This document shows, piece by piece, positions 52,961 to 61,574 of a stretch of 64,000 nt of DNA (its first letter is position 1; the number at the start of each line of letters is the position of its first letter). The position numbers and the translations under genes are program-made. The DNA comes from Pseudomonas panipatensis (GTDB lineage: Bacteria > Pseudomonadota > Gammaproteobacteria > Pseudomonadales > Pseudomonadaceae): positions 310,001-374,000 of the forward strand of contig NZ_FNDS01000002.1 of NCBI RefSeq assembly GCF_900099785.1. The letters run 5' to 3'. The notes beneath the pieces are model-generated. The model was given only the letters and a program-made list of their open reading frames with translations, was not told where the DNA came from and ran no database searches.

Positions 52961-55084
52961 ATGCATACCTTCTTCATCGCCCCGACCGGATTCGGCGTCG
53001 GCCTCACCTCCATCAGCCTCGGCCTGATCCGCGCCCTGCAACGCGCCGGACTGAAGGTCGGCTTCTACAAACCCATCGCCCAGCCGCAACTGGGCGACGA
53101 CGGCCCGGAACGCTCCAGCGAGCTGGTCGCGCGCACCCACGGCCTGAAGACGCCCACGCCGCTGGCGCTGAGCAAGGTCGAACGCATGCTCGGCGAAGGC
53201 ATGCTCGACGAGTTGCTGGAGGAGATCATCCAGCAGTTCCAGGTGGCCGCCGCCGACAAGGACGTGATGATCGTCGAAGGCATGGTGCCGACCCGGCATG
53301 TCAGCTACGCCGCGCGCATCAATATCCACCTGGCGAAGAGCTTCGACGCCGAGGTCGTCCTGGTCTCCGCGCCGGAAAACGAGACCCTCAACGAACTCTC
53401 CGACCGCCTGGAAATCCAGGCCCAACTGTTCGGCGGCCCGCATGATCCGAAGCTGCTCGGGGTGATCCTCAACAAGGTCCGCGATAACGACGACGAAGGT
53501 CGCCCGCTGCATGGCGAGGCCGCCGCCCGGCGCTACGCGGCGCGCCTGCAGGAACATTCGCCGCTGCTGCGCAACGGCGCCTTCCGCCTGCTCGGCTGCA
53601 TCCCCTGGCAGGACGACCTCAACGCCCCGCGCACCCGCGACGTCGCCGAGCTGCTCGATGCCAGCGTGCTCAACGCCGGCGACTATGAGCAGCGGCGGGT
53701 GCAGAAGATCATTCTTTGCGCGCCCTCGGCGCCAAACACCGTGCACCTGCTCAAGCCCGGCGTGCTGGTGGTGGTGCCGGGCGACCGCGACGACATCATC
53801 CTCGCCGCCTGCCTGGCGGCCATGAACGGCGTGCCGCTGGCCGGCCTGCTGCTGTGCAGCGGCCTGGCCCCGGACGCGCGGATCATGGAGTTGTGCCGCA
53901 GCGCCCTGCAAGGCGGCCTGCCGGTGCTGACGGTGAAGACCGGCTCCTTCGACACCGCCGGCGACCTGAGCCGGATGAACAAGGAAATCCCGGTGGACGA
54001 CCGCGAGCGCGCCGAGCGGGTCACCGAGTACGTCGCCGAGCACATCGATTTCGACTGGCTGCGCCAGTGCTGCGGCGCGCCCCACGAACCGCGCCTGTCG
54101 CCACCAGTGTTCCGCTACCAACTGACGCAACGCGCGGCGCGCGCCGGCAAGCGCATCGTCCTGCCCGAAGGCAGCGAGCCACGCACCGTGCAGGCGGCGG
54201 TGATCTGCCACGCCCGCGGCATCGCCCGCTGCGTGCTGCTGGCCAAGCCCGACGACGTGCGCGCCGTGGCGCAGATGCTCGGCATCGCCCTGCCGGAGGA
54301 CCTGGAAATCGTCGACCCGGACCTGGTCCGCGGGCGCTATGTCGAGCCCATGGTCGCCCTGCGCAAGGGCAAGAACCTCAACGCGCCGATGGCCGAGCAG
54401 CAACTCGAAGACAACGTGGTGCTGGGCACCATGATGCTCGCCCTCGATGAAGTCGACGGCCTGGTTTCCGGCGCCGTGCACACCACCGCCAACACCATCC
54501 GCCCGGCGCTGCAACTGATCAAGACCGCGCCCGGCTACAACCTGGTGTCCTCGGTGTTCTTCATGCTGCTGCCGGACCAGGTGCTGGTGTATGGCGACTG
54601 CGCGGTGAATCCCGATCCTTCGGCCAGTGACCTGGCCGAGATCGCCCTGCAGAGCGCCGACTCCGCACAAGCCTTCGGCATTACCCCGAGGGTCGCCATG
54701 ATCAGCTACTCCACCGGCGACTCCGGCAGCGGGGCAGATGTCGAGAAAGTGCGGGAAGCTACGCGCATCGCGCGGGAAAAACGCAGTGATCTGTTGATAG
54801 ACGGGCCATTGCAGTATGATGCCGCCGCCATCGCCAGCGTCGGCCAGCAGAAAGCCCCGGACAGCCCGGTGGCCGGCCGCGCCACGGTGTTCGTGTTCCC
54901 CGACCTGAATACCGGGAACACCACCTACAAGGCGGTACAGCGCAGCGCCGACTGCATCAGCATCGGCCCCATGCTGCAAGGCTTGCGCAAGCCGGTGAAC
55001 GACCTGTCGCGCGGCGCCCTGGTGGAGGACATCGTCTACACCATCGCGCTCACCGCGATTCAGGCCGACACGCAGCACCATTGA
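52961..55084 (+). CDS. pta: Phosphate acetyltransferase
   Basis: A 707-residue long-form Pta (acetyl-CoA plus phosphate to acetyl phosphate plus CoA). An N-terminal P-loop-like BioD-type domain (FFIAPTGFGVGLTSISLGLI) is followed by a DRTGG domain (about 215-330) and the catalytic PTA_PTB domain (about 385-700, RIVLPEGSEPRTVQAAVI, SYSTGDSGSGADVEKV). AAGGAG precedes the ATG. With ackA it balances acetyl-CoA and acetate and sets acetyl phosphate levels. Confidence 0.95.
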   Translation: MHTFFIAPTGFGVGLTSISLGLIRALQRAGLKVGFYKPIAQPQLGDDGPERSSELVARTHGLKTPTPLALSKVERMLGEGMLDELLEEIIQQFQVAAADKDVMIVEGMVPTRHVSYAARINIHLAKSFDAEVVLVSAPENETLNELSDRLEIQAQLFGGPHDPKLLGVILNKVRDNDDEGRPLHGEAAARRYAARLQEHSPLLRNGAFRLLGCIPWQDDLNAPRTRDVAELLDASVLNAGDYEQRRVQKIILCAPSAPNTVHLLKPGVLVVVPGDRDDIILAACLAAMNGVPLAGLLLCSGLAPDARIMELCRSALQGGLPVLTVKTGSFDTAGDLSRMNKEIPVDDRERAERVTEYVAEHIDFDWLRQCCGAPHEPRLSPPVFRYQLTQRAARAGKRIVLPEGSEPRTVQAAVICHARGIARCVLLAKPDDVRAVAQMLGIALPEDLEIVDPDLVRGRYVEPMVALRKGKNLNAPMAEQQLEDNVVLGTMMLALDEVDGLVSGAVHTTANTIRPALQLIKTAPGYNLVSSVFFMLLPDQVLVYGDCAVNPDPSASDLAEIALQSADSAQAFGITPRVAMISYSTGDSGSGADVEKVREATRIAREKRSDLLIDGPLQYDAAAIASVGQQKAPDSPVAGRATVFVFPDLNTGNTTYKAVQRSADCISIGPMLQGLRKPVNDLSRGALVEDIVYTIALTAIQADTQHH

Positions 55085-55093
55085 CCGCAGGAC

Positions 55094-55112
55094 GCCGCCC
55101 CCCCGGGGCGGC
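55094..55112 (+). terminator. Short hairpin after pta
   Basis: GCCGCCCC (55094-55101) pairs with GGGGCGGC (55105-55112) across three bases, ten bases after the pta stop. No T tract follows, so its effect is uncertain. Confidence 0.4.
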
Positions 55113-55216
55113 ACAGGCCAACGCCGGGCACAGGAGTGCCGATCGCAACAAGCCGGGGCCAAGACCCCGCCCACGCGCCACGACCGATCATGGCGCCCAT
55201 GTACAAGGACTGCTTC

Positions 55217-56131
55217 ATGCTGAATGTTCTACCCCACTTCCTGCGCGGCTCGCTGGCCGGCCTGCTGTTGGTGCTCAGTACGCTGTGCTGGTGCCTTCCC
55301 CTGCTGGGCATGTCGCTGATCAAGCTGCTGCTGCCCTTCTCTGCCACCCAGCAGGCCTGCAGCAAGCTGATGAGCCTGATCGCCGAAGGCTGGATCGCCT
55401 GCAACAAGGGCTGGATGAACCTGGTCCAGCGCACCCGCTGGCACGTCGAGGGTCTGGAAACGCTGGACTACCAGCACTCCTACCTGGTGACCAGCAACCA
55501 CCAGAGCTGGGTCGACATCCTCGTCCTGCAGTACCAGCTCAACCGCCGCCTGCCGCTGCTGCGCTTCTTCCTCAAGCAGCAACTGATCTGGGTTCCCGTC
55601 ATCGGCCTGTGCTGGTGGGCGCTGGATTTCCCCTTCATGAAGCGCTACAGCAAGGCCTACCTGGAGAAATACCCGGAGAAGAAGGGCCAGGACCTGGCCA
55701 CCACCCGCAAGGCCTGCGCCAAGTTCAGCCGCATTCCGGTGGCCATCTTCAACTTCCTCGAAGGCACCCGCTTCACCCGCGCCAAACACGACCAACAGGA
55801 CTCGCCCTTCCAGCACCTGCTCAAGCCCAAGGCCGGCGGCATCGCCTTCGTGCTCGATGCCATGGGCGAACAACTGCGCACCCTGGTCAACATCACCATC
55901 CACTACCCGGACGGCAGCCCGACCTTCTGGTGCCTGCTCTCGGGCCGCCTCAAGCGGGTGGTGGTGCGTTTCGAGGAGTTGGAAATCCCGCGCCAGTTCA
56001 TCGGCAAGAGCTACGACCAGGACGAGAACTATCGCGCCGAATTCCAGCGCTGGGTCAACCAGCTTTGGGAGCGCAAGGACCAGTTGCTGAGTCAGTTGCA
56101 CCGCGAATTCCCGGCGGCCGCCAAGGCCTGA
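55217..56131 (+). CDS. Membrane-associated acyltransferase (PlsC-like)
   Basis: A 304-residue acyltransferase with N-terminal hydrophobic helices (about 10-35). The HX4D box is in TSNHQSWVDILVLQ and the second motif in FNFLEGTRFTRAK. This is the PlsC/YihG-type layout for transferring acyl groups to lysophospholipids; the exact lipid substrate is unknown. The ATG at 55217 has AAGGA eight bases upstream. A strong terminator follows. Confidence 0.88.
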   Translation: MLNVLPHFLRGSLAGLLLVLSTLCWCLPLLGMSLIKLLLPFSATQQACSKLMSLIAEGWIACNKGWMNLVQRTRWHVEGLETLDYQHSYLVTSNHQSWVDILVLQYQLNRRLPLLRFFLKQQLIWVPVIGLCWWALDFPFMKRYSKAYLEKYPEKKGQDLATTRKACAKFSRIPVAIFNFLEGTRFTRAKHDQQDSPFQHLLKPKAGGIAFVLDAMGEQLRTLVNITIHYPDGSPTFWCLLSGRLKRVVVRFEELEIPRQFIGKSYDQDENYRAEFQRWVNQLWERKDQLLSQLHREFPAAAKA

Positions 56132-56151
56132 CGCCAATCGCCGCCGCAACG

Positions 56152-56179
56152 AAAAAGCCCGCCATACGGCGGGCTTTTT
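56152..56179. terminator. Bidirectional terminator after the acyltransferase
   Basis: AAAAAGCCCGCC pairs with GGCGGGCTTTTT across ATAC. The A and T runs on either side allow it to stop both the acyltransferase and the convergent OmpA-family transcript. Confidence 0.9.
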
Positions 56180-56191
56180 CTTGCCGCGCAA

Positions 56192-56947
56192 TCAGTACTG
56201 CGGCTGGTACTGCTGCTGCGGAGCGCCTTGCGGCTGGGTGCCCTGGGCACCGCTGCCCTGGGCGCCCGGCAGCGCGCGCAGGTTGACCTCGACGCGGCGG
56301 TTCTGCGCACGGCCGTCGGCGCTGGCGTTGCTCGCGATCGGCTGGTCCGGGCCCATGCCACGGGTGCTCACCCGGCTGCCATCGACACCCTGCGAGGTCA
56401 GGTAGGTGGCCACGCTCTGTGCGCGACGCTGCGACAGGTCCATGTTGTGCGCACGGCTGCCGGTGCTGTCGGTGTAGCCAACGATCTCGATGCTGTTCTG
56501 GTTGAACTGCTTGAACGAGTTGGCCAGGTTGTTCAGCGGGGTATAGAAGGACGGCGCGATGTTGGCCGAGTCGGTGGCGAAGGTGATGTTGCCCGGCATG
56601 ATCAGCTTGATGTCATCGCCCTGGCGCTGCACTTCGACGCCGGTGCCCTGCATCTGCTGGCGCAGCTGGGCTTCCTGTTTGTCGGCGTAGTAGCCGTAAC
56701 CGGCGCCGGCCATGCCGGCTACCGCGGCGCCAATCAGCGCACCCTTGCCACGGTTGTCGTGGTTGATGGCAGCACCGGCGACGGCACCGGCCAGCGCACC
56801 CAGACCACCGTACTTGACGGTCTTGCTCACGCCACCTTCGGGCGGAGCCTGGGTATTGGGATCATAAGGATTCTGCGCGGCACAACCGGCCATGAGGGCA
56901 AAAGCGGTTACGGCCGCAACCATGGACAGACGACGTGCGGTGAACAT
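56192..56947 (-). CDS. OmpA family outer-membrane lipoprotein (YiaD-like)
   Basis: A 251-residue protein with a lipobox (FALMAGC, Cys near 22), a glycine-zipper region (about 47-85, GGLGALAGAVAGAAINHDNRG), and a C-terminal OmpA peptidoglycan-binding domain. Its fingerprint reads VGYTDSTGSRAHNMDLSQRRAQSVATYL. A Gln/Pro/Gly tail ends in QQQYQPQY. It anchors the outer membrane to the cell wall. AGGAGTCC precedes the ATG. Confidence 0.9.
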   Translation of the reverse strand: MFTARRLSMVAAVTAFALMAGCAAQNPYDPNTQAPPEGGVSKTVKYGGLGALAGAVAGAAINHDNRGKGALIGAAVAGMAGAGYGYYADKQEAQLRQQMQGTGVEVQRQGDDIKLIMPGNITFATDSANIAPSFYTPLNNLANSFKQFNQNSIEIVGYTDSTGSRAHNMDLSQRRAQSVATYLTSQGVDGSRVSTRGMGPDQPIASNASADGRAQNRRVEVNLRALPGAQGSGAQGTQPQGAPQQQYQPQY

Positions 56948-57043
56948 GAAGGAGGACTCCTCGAGTAGCGATACGCCCATTTTCGGGCGGCAGATTAGAG
57001 CACAGCACAGCGCGAAAATTCCGCGTTGCGCTGCAAATAGCCA

Positions 57044-57688
57044 TCAGGCACGGATAAAGGGGTTCTCGCGCATCTCATCGCCCAGGCGAGTCTCCGGGCC
57101 ATGGCCGGTGACCACAGTGGCGTCCTCGTCGAGGGTGTAAAGACGCTGGCGGATCGAGCGTTCGATGGCGCCGTAGTCGCCGCCCCAGAGATCGGTGCGG
57201 CCGATGCCACGGCGGAACAGGGTATCCCCGGCGATCAGCAGCTTGGCCTGGGGGAACCAGAAGCTCATGGAGCCCGGCGTATGCCCCGGCGTGTGCAGCG
57301 CCACACCGCAGCCACAGGCCAGCGCTTCGTCGTCGCGCAGCCACTGGTCCGGCGACGGAACCGGCTTGTAGGGCACGCCGAACAACTTGCACTGCATTTC
57401 CAGGTTGTCCCAGAGGAACTGGTCGTCCTGATGCAGGTGCAGGCTGGCGCCGGTCCGCTTCTTCATCTCGCCGGAGGCGAGGAAGTGATCCAGGTGCGCA
57501 TGGGTGTGGATGATGCTCACCACCTTCAGGCCCAGGGCATCCAGGCGCTGCAGGATCAACTCATGGTCACCGCCCGGATCGACCACGATGGCCTTTTTCG
57601 TCAGCGGGTCGCCGATGATGGTGCAGTTGCACTGCAAGGGGCCGACGGCGAAGGTTTCTCGTATCAGCGCGGGTTTTGCGGCTTCCAT
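57044..57688 (-). CDS. MBL-fold metallo-hydrolase
   Basis: A 214-residue metallo-beta-lactamase-fold hydrolase. The metal motif THAHLDH occupies residues 62-68, with further ligands in HTPGHTPGSMSFWF, AGDTLFRRGIGRTDLWGG and VVTGHGPET. This pattern fits glyoxalase II-like thioesterases, but no substrate can be assigned. The ATG at 57688 is used; the upstream frame adds an unlike Pro/Thr-rich leader. The integrase-like remnant begins 50 bp upstream of it. Confidence 0.9.
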   Translation of the reverse strand: MEAAKPALIRETFAVGPLQCNCTIIGDPLTKKAIVVDPGGDHELILQRLDALGLKVVSIIHTHAHLDHFLASGEMKKRTGASLHLHQDDQFLWDNLEMQCKLFGVPYKPVPSPDQWLRDDEALACGCGVALHTPGHTPGSMSFWFPQAKLLIAGDTLFRRGIGRTDLWGGDYGAIERSIRQRLYTLDEDATVVTGHGPETRLGDEMRENPFIRA

Positions 57689-57738
57689 GGATGTTCCTGC
57701 AGGGTTATTGGCACCTGTTGGGTGCGCTGTGATTGACG

Positions 57739-57870
57739 ATGGCAATGATCAGGCGGAAAGGTCACGGCCACTGGCACGCCCACATCAGGCGTAAAGGGTG
57801 GCCCCAACAGCCCCGCACTTTCAACACCCCGGTCGAGGCAAAGGCCTGGCCGACGATGATCGGGCGCGCA
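57739..57870 (+). pseudogene. Remnant of a phage-type integrase N-terminus
   Basis: From the ATG at 57739 about 43 residues can be read as MAMIRRKGHGHWHAHIRRKG, then WPQQPRTFNTPVEAKAWPTMIGR. This is the typical N-terminal arm-binding segment of tyrosine recombinases (short strands, then F-x-T-x-x-E-A-x-x-W). The reading then loses similarity and runs into the antisense end of the FUSC gene. No catalytic domain is present. It is probably a decayed integrase end left by an old integration. Confidence 0.6.
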
Positions 57871-57915
57871 ACGCCGGCCACTGGCGCGCCGATCGCTTGC
57901 TCGCAGCGAGGCCCG

Positions 57916-58932
57916 CTAGGCTTCGCTCGGCCGCGAGCGGCGGCTATCGATCCATCGGAGCATGCCGCTGGCATACAGCGAAACGGCCAGGAACAGCGCC
58001 ATGCGCACGGCGAAGGCACGATAGACGTCCTGGCCGCCGGCGCTGTCCTGCACCGACTGGCCGAGCAGGATGAGCATGGTCGACAGGCAGCTCACCCAGA
58101 ACGCCGGGCTCTGCCGGGTGGCCACCGCCGCGTAGAGCCGACGCGCCTGCCAGAGGGCGAAGAGCAGCACCCAGAGGAAGAACATCCAGAGGTGGACGAA
58201 GACACTGAGCGCGCCCCATAGCAGGATCGCCAGCACGCCGGCCAACAGCGTCGAGCCGATCAGCTCGCGGCTGGCGTGCCGCGCGCGGGTCTCGCCGGCC
58301 TGCTGGCCGAGGCTCACCGACTTCATGATCAGCGGCATGAAGCGGTCCGGCGCGATCAGCGCGAGGAGAAAGGCCGGCATCACGATGAGCGTGGCGCGCA
58401 GGGCGATCCAGCCGACGTCCTCGGCGCTCGGCAAGGGCGCCGCCGGCAGCGCCGCTGCATTCGCCGGTTCCGGGAACAGGGCATGGGCCACGGCGGCGCT
58501 GAGCGTCGCCAGCAACATGCCCTTGGCCATGGCCTCGACCACCGACAGGGCGAGTTCGAAATCGCTGGCGCCGGCCGCGACGATCATGGTCAGGCCGACC
58601 ACCAGCAGGTTCGCCAGCAAGCCATTGCCGCCGCGCAAGGCGTAGCGGAAGCAGAGGAACAGTCCCAGGCCGACCAGCAGCACCCCGCTCGCCGGGGCAT
58701 GCCGCAGCAACGGAATCAGCAGCAGGCCGCTACCGCAACTGAGCAGCACCAGCAGGGCCAGGGCGGGCGCCGCGCGCAGCGGCAGCGGCTGGCTGCGCAT
58801 GGCCAGGAGCAGCACGGCGAAGACCGGCGCCAGGATCGGTACCGGCAGCCCCAGGCCGAAGCTGGCCGCCAGACCCAGCGCGGTGCCCCAGGCCAGGCGT
58901 AGCGCGCGCCGTCGGCGCAGCTCAATAGGCAT
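57916..58932 (-). CDS. FUSC/DUF2955 family membrane protein
   Basis: A 338-residue protein with about ten hydrophobic helices in two groups separated by a hydrophilic link, the layout of DUF2955/FUSC-type transporters. These commonly pair with an HlyD adaptor and a NodT channel for efflux of aromatic acids or similar compounds. Its ATG overlaps the HlyD stop by 11 bp. It is last in the NodT-HlyD-FUSC operon. The substrate is unknown. Confidence 0.85.
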   Translation of the reverse strand: MPIELRRRRALRLAWGTALGLAASFGLGLPVPILAPVFAVLLLAMRSQPLPLRAAPALALLVLLSCGSGLLLIPLLRHAPASGVLLVGLGLFLCFRYALRGGNGLLANLLVVGLTMIVAAGASDFELALSVVEAMAKGMLLATLSAAVAHALFPEPANAAALPAAPLPSAEDVGWIALRATLIVMPAFLLALIAPDRFMPLIMKSVSLGQQAGETRARHASRELIGSTLLAGVLAILLWGALSVFVHLWMFFLWVLLFALWQARRLYAAVATRQSPAFWVSCLSTMLILLGQSVQDSAGGQDVYRAFAVRMALFLAVSLYASGMLRWIDSRRSRPSEA

Positions 58933-60046
58933 AGGACATCCAGCTCATGAACCACATGAACAGGCGGCCCAGCAGGTTCAGCGGGTTGCCCTCGCTGGGC
59001 AGGGCCATGACCTCGGCCTGCCCGCCGATGCGCAGGTCGCTCAACGCCGGCAGGACATCGCGATCGAGTTCGACAATCACCGGGAAACGCTGTGCGGAAC
59101 GCAACCACTCGCGGTTGTTCTGCACCGTCGGCAACGAGCCCGGCGCGGTGCTCTGGCCCACGCTGACGCCGTAGCCGATGCTGCGGATGCGGCCGTGCAG
59201 CAGCTCGCCGGGCAGCGCATCGAGGATCACCAGCACCGGCGTGCCCGGACGCAGGTGGCCAAGGTTGTTCTCGGTCATGTCGGCGCTGATCCACAGGTCA
59301 TGGATGGCGATCAGGGTCATCACCGGGCTGCCGGCACCGACGTAGTGGCCGACGTCGGTGCGCAGGTCGGTGATCAAACCGTCCGCGTCCGCGCGCACCA
59401 CGGTGCGCGCGAGGTCCAGGCGCGCCTTCTCGAGGGTCGCCGCGGCGCTGCGCAACTGCGCGTTGTCCATCTCCTTGCCGCCCTGCTGCTCGCGTGCCCG
59501 CTCGACCTCGGCGCGGGCCGCCGCCACCTGGCTGCTGGACTGTTCGCGGGTCGCCTGGGCGCCCTCCAGGCGGCGCACGGAAACCGTGCCCGGGTCTTCC
59601 TGGTAGAGACGCTGCAGGCGCTCGCTGTCCTGCCGCGCCTTGCGCTCGTTGGCCAGCGCCGCCGCCAGCGAGGCCTGCGCCGAATCGATCCCGGCCGTGT
59701 TGGCGCCGATCTGCCGGCGCACCGCGTCCAGGTCGGCCTCGGCCCTCGCCTGGGCGATGCGGTATTGCTCCGGGTCCAGCTCGAACAGCACGTCGCCCTT
59801 GTGCACTTCCTGATTGTTGCCCACCGCGACCCGCGTCAACTGGCCGGCCACTTCAGCGCTCACCGGCACCACATAGGCCTGGATGCGCGCCTGCTGGGTG
59901 TAGGGCGTGAAGCGGTCGGCGAGCAGGTACCAGGCCAGGCTCAAGACGATCAGCAGCAACAGCCATTGGATCCCACGATCGGGCGTGGCGGGCGGCGTGG
60001 CAGGAGACTGGGCCTGCGCGGACGGCGTAGCGGGGGTGTCGCTCAT
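58922..60046 (-). CDS. HlyD family efflux adaptor
   Basis: A 374-residue periplasmic adaptor with a Pro/Ala-rich N-terminus and one membrane anchor (about 26-45). The first lipoyl half is VVPVSAEVAGQLTRVAVGNNQEVHKGDVLFEL, followed by a coiled-coil hairpin (about 90-195) and the second half with VRADADGLITDLRTDVGHYV. It resembles EmrA/AaeA-type adaptors. Its start overlaps the NodT stop in ATGA. Confidence 0.92.
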   Translation of the reverse strand: MSDTPATPSAQAQSPATPPATPDRGIQWLLLLIVLSLAWYLLADRFTPYTQQARIQAYVVPVSAEVAGQLTRVAVGNNQEVHKGDVLFELDPEQYRIAQARAEADLDAVRRQIGANTAGIDSAQASLAAALANERKARQDSERLQRLYQEDPGTVSVRRLEGAQATREQSSSQVAAARAEVERAREQQGGKEMDNAQLRSAAATLEKARLDLARTVVRADADGLITDLRTDVGHYVGAGSPVMTLIAIHDLWISADMTENNLGHLRPGTPVLVILDALPGELLHGRIRSIGYGVSVGQSTAPGSLPTVQNNREWLRSAQRFPVIVELDRDVLPALSDLRIGGQAEVMALPSEGNPLNLLGRLFMWFMSWMSYAY

Positions 60047-61557
60047 TTCGGCTCACCTAGGTCCTGGGGGGCCGGCACATCGAGCATGTCGCCCCAGTCG
60101 GTTCGTTGCTGCATCTGCCGGCGGGTCGCCGGGTCGATCGGCGCGCGAGCGCTGTCCCAGCCGCCGCCGAGCGCCTTGTACAACGCCACCAGGCTGCTCA
60201 CCGCATTGCCACGGCTGACCAGGTAGCCGTCCTGCTGTTGCAGCAGCAATTGCTGGGCATCGAGCACCCGCTGGAAGTCGGCGAAGCCCTCGCGGTACTG
60301 CGCGCTGGCCAGGCTCAGCGAACGCTGCGCGGCCTGCGACGCGTCGTGGCGGATGCCCGCGCTCTGCAGGGAACGCAGCAGGCTGCTGGCGGCATCGTCG
60401 GCTTCGCGCGCCGCCTCGCGCACATCCTGGTGATACAGCTCGATCAACTGCTGCAGGCGCGCGTCTTCCACGCGCACGGCATTCTTGCGCCGCCCGTAGT
60501 CCAGCGGATTCCACAACAGGCTGGGCCCGGCGGCGATATCAACGCTATTGGGCAGGTTGCCCGCCGAGACGAAGGTCCAGGCAATGCTGCCCAGCAGACT
60601 CAGCGAGGGGTACAGGTCGGCCTCCGCCACGCCGACCAGCGCCGACTGCGCCGCCACCGCCTGCTCGGCGGCGCGGATGTCCGGCCGCCGCAGCAGCAGG
60701 CTGGCCGGCACGTCCTGCAGGATCGCCCGATCGGGCAGCGGAAGCTGCCCGTAGCGTGCCGCCAGTTCCGGCATCGGCCCCGGCGGCCGACCGATCAGGG
60801 CGCACAGCGCGTTGTGCAAGGCATTCACCTGGTTCTCGAACTCGGGAATGGTCGCCTGGGTGGCCAGGTACTGGCTGCGTGCCTGCTGCCAGTCCAGCTC
60901 ATCGTTCTCGCCGTGGCGGAACAGCCGCTCGGTGATCTGCAGGCTGCGTTCCTGGCGGCGGGCGTTCTCACGGGCGATGTCCAGGCGCGCCTCGGCGGTA
61001 CGCAGGGCGAAATAGCTGTTCGCCACCTGCGCGCGCAACAGCACCATGGCGTCGGCATAGTTGGCCTGGGAGGCGAAGTAGGCGGCATCGGCGGACTCGA
61101 TGGCGCGGCTGAAGCGGCCCCAGAAATCGATCTCCCAGCCGATCTCGAAGCCCAGGCTGGACTGCCAGAACACCGAGTCGCGGGCGCTGTCCGCACCGGA
61201 CTGGTCGCGCTTGAGGTAGAGGCTCTCGGCGCGGACCTGCTGCAGCTGCGGATAGCGCCCGGTCTGCGCGATGGCCAGTTGCGCGCGGGCTTCGGCGATG
61301 CGCAGGCCAGCCACGCGCAGGCTGGTGTTGTGCGCGTCGGCCTCGGCGATCAGGGCATCCAGGTTGGGGTCGGCGAACACCGCCCACCACTGGCGGAAAT
61401 CCGGGGAAACGCCGTGGCGACTGCCCTGATCGAGCGACGGGCTGTGCCAGCCGGCCACCCAGGGGTCGCGCATGGGCTGGAAATCCGGCCCGACCTGCAT
61501 GCAACCGGCCAGCACGGCGGGCAGGATCAGCGCGGAGCGGCAGGCAGGTCCCGGCAT
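60043..61557 (-). CDS. NodT family outer-membrane efflux lipoprotein
   Basis: A 504-residue TolC-like outer-membrane factor. The signal ends in a lipobox (LPAVLAGC, Cys near 19). Two repeated outer-membrane-efflux segments follow (AEADAHNTSLRVAGLRIAEARAQLAIAQTGRYPQL, then VGVAEADLYPSLSLLGSIAW). It forms the outer-membrane exit for the HlyD/FUSC pump. The ATG at 61557 has GGGGG upstream; a TTG at 61578 overlapping the previous stop is an alternative. Confidence 0.92.
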   Translation of the reverse strand: MPGPACRSALILPAVLAGCMQVGPDFQPMRDPWVAGWHSPSLDQGSRHGVSPDFRQWWAVFADPNLDALIAEADAHNTSLRVAGLRIAEARAQLAIAQTGRYPQLQQVRAESLYLKRDQSGADSARDSVFWQSSLGFEIGWEIDFWGRFSRAIESADAAYFASQANYADAMVLLRAQVANSYFALRTAEARLDIARENARRQERSLQITERLFRHGENDELDWQQARSQYLATQATIPEFENQVNALHNALCALIGRPPGPMPELAARYGQLPLPDRAILQDVPASLLLRRPDIRAAEQAVAAQSALVGVAEADLYPSLSLLGSIAWTFVSAGNLPNSVDIAAGPSLLWNPLDYGRRKNAVRVEDARLQQLIELYHQDVREAAREADDAASSLLRSLQSAGIRHDASQAAQRSLSLASAQYREGFADFQRVLDAQQLLLQQQDGYLVSRGNAVSSLVALYKALGGGWDSARAPIDPATRRQMQQRTDWGDMLDVPAPQDLGEPK

Positions 61558-61574
61558 GGCTGGCCCCCGGCGAC

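Noticed and set aside
51326-55174. A 1282-codon open frame on the minus strand across ackA and pta
   Set aside because: It lies antisense to two well-recognised genes, has an Arg/Ala/Gln/Gly-rich composition typical of GC-rich shadow frames, and matches no family.
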